DNA from: CAMBDR01 sp046597185
GTDB taxonomy: Bacteria; Pseudomonadota; Gammaproteobacteria; Burkholderiales; Burkholderiaceae_D
Reading direction: 5' to 3'
DNA length: 10,485 nucleotides
Assembly (NCBI GenBank): GCA_046597185.1
Contig: JBKJLF010000510.1
Span: 1-10,485 of the forward strand
The notes under the pieces were generated by a model. That model had not been told where the DNA came from. It saw only the letters and a program-made list of their open reading frames with translations, and ran no database searches. Made by a program: the position numbers and the translations under genes. How positions within the stretch are numbered: position 1 is the stretch's first letter; every line of letters starts with the position of its first letter. Shown here in pieces: positions 6,208-10,485 of the stretch.

Positions 6208-9200
6208 TTACGACAAATTTTGCAAAACAAATTGCTCAAACTGCGCCAATGGCATCGGTCGCCCAAAGAAATACCCCTGCGCTTCGTCGCAGCCATGCTG
6301 CTGCAAAAACTGCGCCTGCGCCAGCGTTTCCACCCCTTCGGCAATCACTTCCAGCCCCAGCGAATGCGCCAGCCCAATGGTGGCGTTGACGATAACGGCG
6401 TCGTTCGGGTCGATTTCGATATCTTTGACAAAACTGCGGTCAATTTTAATGCGGTCTATCGCAAACAGTTTTAAATAACTCAACGATGAATAGCCAGTGC
6501 CAAAATCATCAATCGCCACCTGAATGCCGCGCAGGCGCAATTCGCGCAGCAGTTCGCGGGTTTGCTCGGGGTCTTGCATCGCCGCCGATTCGGTGATTTC
6601 CATTTCGATGCTTTTGGCTGAGATGCCACTTTGCGCCAACAGCCGATCAATGGTAGGCAACAACTCGGCCACATGGCATTGGCGTGCCGATAAATTAAGC
6701 GCCAGCCGCAAGGGCGGCAAACCGCGTTTGGCCCAGTCGCCGAGAATATCCATCGCACGCTGTAATACCCAGTCGCCCAGCGGCAACATCAAGCCCGACT
6801 CTTCGGCGATGGGAATGAAACGATCCGGCGGTACCATGCCCAGTTCCGGGTGATGCCAGCGGATCAATGCTTCGGCACCGATGATGCGCCCACTGGGCAA
6901 ATCAATCTGCGGTTGCAGATACAGTTCAAATTCTTGCTGTTCCAAGGCCAGCCACAGGCGGTTTTCCAATAACAGGCGTTCGTGCGTGGCCGCATTCATC
7001 GCGTCGGAGAAAAACTGGAAATTGCCGCGCACGAAACTCTTGGCGGCATACATTGCGGTATCGGCATGCAGCAACAGCGTGGCGGCGTCATGACTGTCAC
7101 TGGGGAACATGCTGATGCCAACACTGGCCCCGGTGTGCAGACTCAAATTACCCAGTTGATACGCTTGCGATAACGAGTCCACAATGCGCTTGGCCAGCAT
7201 CGAAGCCATGTCCGGGCTGGCATTACTGCCCAATACGACGATGAATTCATCCCCACCCTGGCGCGCAATGGTATCGGCCTCGCGCAGCACCTCCTTCAGG
7301 CGTTGCGCCACGATAATCAAGAGCTGATCACCAATCTGATGACCATGCGAATCATTGATTTTCTTAAAATGATCAAGGTCGATGAACAGCACCGCCATCG
7401 CGCTTTGGTTGCGACGGTTCAAGGCCAGCAATTGCTCCAGCCGCAGATTGAGCGTGAAACGATTGGCCAGCCCGGTCAAGGGGTCATGGTGTGCCAATTC
7501 GTAGATTTGCGCTTGCGAGCGGCGTTGCTCGGTCAGGTCGTGCAAAATGCAAACATAAAACGACCCTTCCGGCAGTGCAACCCGACTCACCGCAATCGAT
7601 AGCGCAATAGAATGCCCGTCACTGTGCCAGGCGGATAATTCGGTGTCGGCTTGCTCATTTTCGGAAAGCCGTTGCAACATGTCAGCGACACTATCCATTG
7701 GTTCTATCACCAGCAAGCGCTCCAGCGTAAGCGCGTGCATTTGCCCCGTCTCATAGCCAAACAGTATGCTGGCGGCGGCATTGACCGACATCAATGCACC
7801 ATCGGGCGCAATGGTGAGAATGGCATCGGCGGCGTGATCGAGAATGGCTTGCAGGCGCGCCTCGCGCTCACGCAGGTTACGGGTGCGCTCGCGCACCAGC
7901 GCCTGAATCTGCGCGCGCTCGCCCGTGAGTGAGAGCATTAAACCACCCAACAAACCCGACAGCAGAAAACCGCATACCAGCACGGCCCAGCTTTGCCAGC
8001 CGCGATGTTGCCGCAAATATTCGGTGGTTGCACCCAGTGTCAGCAGGTATTGGCGTCCACCCAAGGTCAGGGTGCGTTGATAATCGTCAGCCTGCGAGGG
8101 CCGCTGCAAGCGATCCAACACCGGAAGGGGGCGCGAGGCCACGGTCACATCTTCAATTCGTGCCAAAAAACCGGAAAACTCGGTTTTGCTCAAGGTGCGA
8201 TCCAGATAGGTATCGACCTCCAGCATGAAGCTAAAAACCGCGACAGGCTGCTGTTGCGCCTGATGCCGTTCAGGTTTCACCACTTGCAACAGCAAAACAC
8301 CGCGCCTGGGGCCCGGTTCTCGCACCAGGGTCAGCGGTTCGCTGGCGGCGGGGCGCTGGCTGACAATGGCATTTGCCACGGTAGCCGCCCGGATCGGCTC
8401 TGACAAAAAGTCCAGTCCCAGCGCGCGTTCGTTGCCCTTAATCGGCTCCAGATAAGTAATCGGATAGTGTTGCGGTAGTTTGCGCGCAGTATCAAGCACC
8501 TTACCGCTGCCGATTTGACGAATCGCAAAACTGCTGTCGATGCTGCGCTGCGCCCATTGTTCAAATTCGGCTCTTTGCGCCTCACTGACCCGGGGTGCCC
8601 ATCCCAGGGAATGTAGTTCGGGCCGACTCTCAAGATAGGTACGCGCCACCTCACGGAATTGTTCAACCGGAAAAACAGGCGCGGTATCGTTGATCCCGAT
8701 CGCCACTGCCGCCAGAAAGCGCTCATGCTCGCCAAATTGAAATTGGAACATATCGCCCAACTGTTGCGATTTGAAGCGAAATTGCTCGGTCTCACGATGC
8801 TGTTCCCATTGATTGGTTTTGAAATAAATGGCAATAAACGCGGCGCTGGCAAGGCACAAGGGCAAGCCCACCAACCAACGCCGCCGCCACCATAAGGCGC
8901 GTGGCTGACCGATGAAAATAAAGGCCAGCGGCGCACCCAATAAAACACCAACACTGTCTCCAATCCACCACGTAAACCAGTTCAGCCAGACACTGCTGCG
9001 GTAAATGCCCCCCAGGCAATACAGACTCGCAACCGCAATACTGGCGCTGATTAAACAAACTACGGGCGTGAGCAACAAAAAACGCAGCGCATCCTGGCTT
9101 GATTCCATGCCGGGTTTGATCCACTTGTGCATCAGCCTGGCACTGGCCCAGGCCTGAAGAATGGTCGCCAGCACCACGGGTGCCGTCATCAACAGCGAAA

Positions 9201-9477
9201 ACGAGCCGTTGCGGGTTTCCAGCGCGACAATTAAATTGGTGATGAGAGAACCGAGCGTCAAGCCTGGCAGCGCACGCCAACCCCACACGGTCACGGCGGC
9301 CAAGGCAACCCCTGCTGCGGGGAATATAGGCGTGGAAAATCCTGGCAAAACTGCCAACAGTAGGGCCAATTTGCCGCAGATGGCATAGGCTGCGGCGAGT
9401 GCCAGCGTGAGCGCAAACATTGAGGTACGCGGGGCAACACTCGCCTGACGATCTACAAGCTTCAATACGTCGTCCAA
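6208..9477 (-). CDS. Bifunctional-type c-di-GMP enzyme: MASE1-CHASE-PAS-GGDEF-EAL membrane protein
   Basis: I chose TTG 9477 (1089 aa) because AGGAG (9486-9490) sits 8 nt upstream; the frame stays open to TTG 9606 (1132 aa), but neither that codon nor ATG 9510 has a ribosome site, and a TATACAAT -10-like box at 9568-9575 falls inside the extra part. Numbering from 9477: MASE1 multi-helix sensor about 20-200, a helix about 201-219, periplasmic CHASE domain about 220-492 (LHSLGWAPRVSEAQRAEFEQ), TM about 497-517, a short coiled coil, PAS about 542-650, GGDEF about 660-817, EAL about 837-1082. The cyclase site GGDEF (741-745), metal-binding FIDLDHF, and an inhibitory RxxD five residues before it (732-735) are intact. 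The phosphodiesterase motifs are also complete: EALIR (E869), NLSARQ (N928), EITE (E960), DDFGTGYS (D990/D991), K1011, E1047 and Q1067. Both making and breaking c-di-GMP are therefore possible; which dominates cannot be read from sequence. Confidence 0.95.
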   Translation of the reverse strand: MDDVLKLVDRQASVAPRTSMFALTLALAAAYAICGKLALLLAVLPGFSTPIFPAAGVALAAVTVWGWRALPGLTLGSLITNLIVALETRNGSFSLLMTAPVVLATILQAWASARLMHKWIKPGMESSQDALRFLLLTPVVCLISASIAVASLYCLGGIYRSSVWLNWFTWWIGDSVGVLLGAPLAFIFIGQPRALWWRRRWLVGLPLCLASAAFIAIYFKTNQWEQHRETEQFRFKSQQLGDMFQFQFGEHERFLAAVAIGINDTAPVFPVEQFREVARTYLESRPELHSLGWAPRVSEAQRAEFEQWAQRSIDSSFAIRQIGSGKVLDTARKLPQHYPITYLEPIKGNERALGLDFLSEPIRAATVANAIVSQRPAASEPLTLVREPGPRRGVLLLQVVKPERHQAQQQPVAVFSFMLEVDTYLDRTLSKTEFSGFLARIEDVTVASRPLPVLDRLQRPSQADDYQRTLTLGGRQYLLTLGATTEYLRQHRGWQSWAVLVCGFLLSGLLGGLMLSLTGERAQIQALVRERTRNLREREARLQAILDHAADAILTIAPDGALMSVNAAASILFGYETGQMHALTLERLLVIEPMDSVADMLQRLSENEQADTELSAWHSDGHSIALSIAVSRVALPEGSFYVCILHDLTEQRRSQAQIYELAHHDPLTGLANRFTLNLRLEQLLALNRRNQSAMAVLFIDLDHFKKINDSHGHQIGDQLLIIVAQRLKEVLREADTIARQGGDEFIVVLGSNASPDMASMLAKRIVDSLSQAYQLGNLSLHTGASVGISMFPSDSHDAATLLLHADTAMYAAKSFVRGNFQFFSDAMNAATHERLLLENRLWLALEQQEFELYLQPQIDLPSGRIIGAEALIRWHHPELGMVPPDRFIPIAEESGLMLPLGDWVLQRAMDILGDWAKRGLPPLRLALNLSARQCHVAELLPTIDRLLAQSGISAKSIEMEITESAAMQDPEQTRELLRELRLRGIQVAIDDFGTGYSSLSYLKLFAIDRIKIDRSFVKDIEIDPNDAVIVNATIGLAHSLGLEVIAEGVETLAQAQFLQQHGCDEAQGYFFGRPMPLAQFEQFVLQNLS

Positions 9478-9485
9478 AAACACGT

Positions 9486-9490
9486 CTCCT
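9486..9490 (-). promoter_or_regulatory. Ribosome binding site deciding the start of the GGDEF-EAL gene
   Basis: AGGAG on the - strand, 8 nt before TTG 9477. A GTG at 9483 is in frame but only 2 nt away, too close. The candidate starts at 9606, 9510 and 9420 have no comparable site. A TTG start following a strong AGGAG is also used by the kelch gene in this window. Confidence 0.6.
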
Positions 9491-9676
9491 TGGTGGTTCA
9501 GGAAATTCATTCGGGCGGTCACGACAAGATAGCGTTGCTGGCTTACCGCCCCGAATAAGAAGTTTTGATTGTATAAGAAACGGCCGGGGTGTGCGCCTTT
9601 TTTCAAAATCCGGGCGGCGTGTTTTTAATCATGCAGCCGAAAAAACCGTCACAACCTTACTCCGGGTTAAGTTAAA

Positions 9677-10131
9677 TTAAGACATGACTCTTGCAGTGCC
9701 GGAAACCCGAATTGAACTCCCCGGCACAGCAGAAAACTCAGCGCGCAGCCGCGAGCGCATCCCCATGTCTTCACCCTGAATGATATCGATGACGCCGCCA
9801 TGGGGCCAGCCGATATCACGCAAGTAACCAGCAAACGCAGCGGTCGCGGCACCGGTTGCCGGATCTTCATATACGCCACCTGAGGCGAAGGGATTACGCG
9901 TATGGAACAGTTGCGGGGTTTCGGCGTAAGCCAGCAGGATGGTTACCAAACCCGCATTCTTCATCAAGGTACGTCCAGCATCGAGCTCATACCTCATGCC
10001 AGCCAGCGCTGCCCGGGTTTTCAGGCCCAGCACCAGATGATCGGCCCCGCCAGTGCCGCACCCAGTGCAATGGTTACATGACCACAGAATGGGACTTCGG
10101 ATTCCGGTGAGAAATAGCGCACCCGCCAGCC
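9677..10131 (-). pseudogene. Decayed PhzF-family (phenazine biosynthesis-like epimerase/isomerase) gene remnant
   Basis: Two pieces of a PhzF-like protein in different frames. The first (about 10128-10050) reads WRVRYFSPESEVPFCGHVTI then ALGAALA, the conserved segment near residue 60-85 of the family. The second (about 10046-9677, stop TAA) reads ADHLVLGLKTRAALAGM and continues through NPFASGGVYEDPATGAATAA to the C-terminal RVSGTARVMS. About 150 residues remain of a usual 270-290. The first 55 or so, which hold the catalytic glutamate in this family, and roughly 70-80 central residues are absent, and the pieces differ by one base of frame. Upstream it runs directly into a membrane protein gene. 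I infer a non-functional remnant. A chimeric 213-codon frame starting at TTG 10318 exists but its first 80 residues are an out-of-frame reading of the membrane gene. Confidence 0.85.
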
Positions 10132-10485
10132 ATGGCCAAGGGGCGCGCTGCCTGAAGTTGCCAATATGCGGCGCAGCCGAGGTGGGTGAACAGTGCCAGC
10201 ACAGCGAGAAAATAGTAAGGCGCGAAAAAGAATTGATTGGGTGGCACATGCAGACCCGCCGCCGCGTAGTAGAAGTTTGTATCCAGATGCAGCACGGTTC
10301 GGCCAAATAACACGGCACTCACATGCACCAGCAGAAAAAAAGCAAGGTAGGTACCCGAGCCAGCCTGCAACCAGGGCAGCAGCCCCTGACGTTGGTTCCA
10401 GCCGCGCACCACCAGCCACAAACCGCTGAGCACTTGAAACAGGACGCAAAACAACAGCAGTGGTTCAATCGCCCAATGGCGATAC
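10074..10485 (-). CDS. Membrane protein fragment, 5' end outside window, C-terminus replaced at phzF junction
   Basis: The frame is open from the right edge (codon at 10482-10484) to TAA at 10074-10076, about 136 residues. It shows three hydrophobic segments: IEPLLLLFCVLFQVLSGLWL near the start, YLAFFLLVHVSAVLFG and FFAPYYFLAVLALFTHLGC, with a conserved-looking LHVPPNQFF before the third. I recognise the general look of a small multi-pass inner membrane protein with membrane histidines but cannot name its family. From about residue 118 (position 10130 onward) the reading is PhzF-gene DNA in the wrong frame (SHRNPKSHSVV), so the natural C-terminus, probably including another helix, has been lost. 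An annotated start at TTG 10454 would be artificial, because the frame continues upstream. Confidence 0.6.
   Translation of the reverse strand, partial: YRHWAIEPLLLFCVLFQVLSGLWLVVRGWNQRQGLLPWLQAGSGTYLAFFLLVHVSAVLFGRTVLHLDTNFYYAAAGLHVPPNQFFFAPYYFLAVLALFTHLGCAAYWQLQAARPLAMAGGCAISHRNPKSHSVVM

Overview
The window looks like chromosomal DNA of a free-living, motile Gram-negative bacterium, most likely a betaproteobacterium (an Oxalobacteraceae-like relative is my best guess). This rests on the protein style: a YgiQ-type radical SAM protein, a Tsr-like chemoreceptor, and a MASE1-CHASE-PAS-GGDEF-EAL cyclic-di-GMP enzyme. Base composition is moderate in GC. There are no tRNA or rRNA genes, insertion sequences or CRISPR arrays.

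Layout from left to right. The 3' half of a ygiQ-family gene runs on the + strand (1-983). It ends at a perfect 15-bp-stem hairpin (1021-1055) that can stop transcription from both sides. Everything else is on the - strand. Read in the direction of transcription from the right edge, the order is: (a) the 5'-open fragment of a membrane protein gene, fused near 10130 to (b) a decayed phzF-like gene that lacks its N-terminus and its centre; (c) a large c-di-GMP synthase/phosphodiesterase (9477-6208); (d) a long AT-rich non-coding stretch (5670-6207) with dyads, a 12-bp duplication and a 30-nt strand-asymmetric G/T tract; (e) a 166-aa stand-alone protein made of the winged-helix-like N-terminal domain usually fused to TPR or propeller modules; (f) a 10-bp tandem repeat directly after its stop codon; (g) a methyl-accepting chemotaxis protein; (h) a secreted Kelch-BACON-PPC protein with its own good sigma70-type promoter, split by an apparent one-base frameshift in a G5 run.

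The - strand genes are separated by gaps of about 170-540 nt, so they look like separate transcription units rather than one tight operon. By theme, the c-di-GMP enzyme, chemoreceptor and secreted beta-propeller protein would fit a switch between motility and surface attachment, but only gene order supports that. I see no convincing new defence or mobile system. The most informative irregularities are the two-deletion membrane/phzF junction, the kelch frameshift, the stand-alone regulator, and the repeat-rich non-coding DNA around it.
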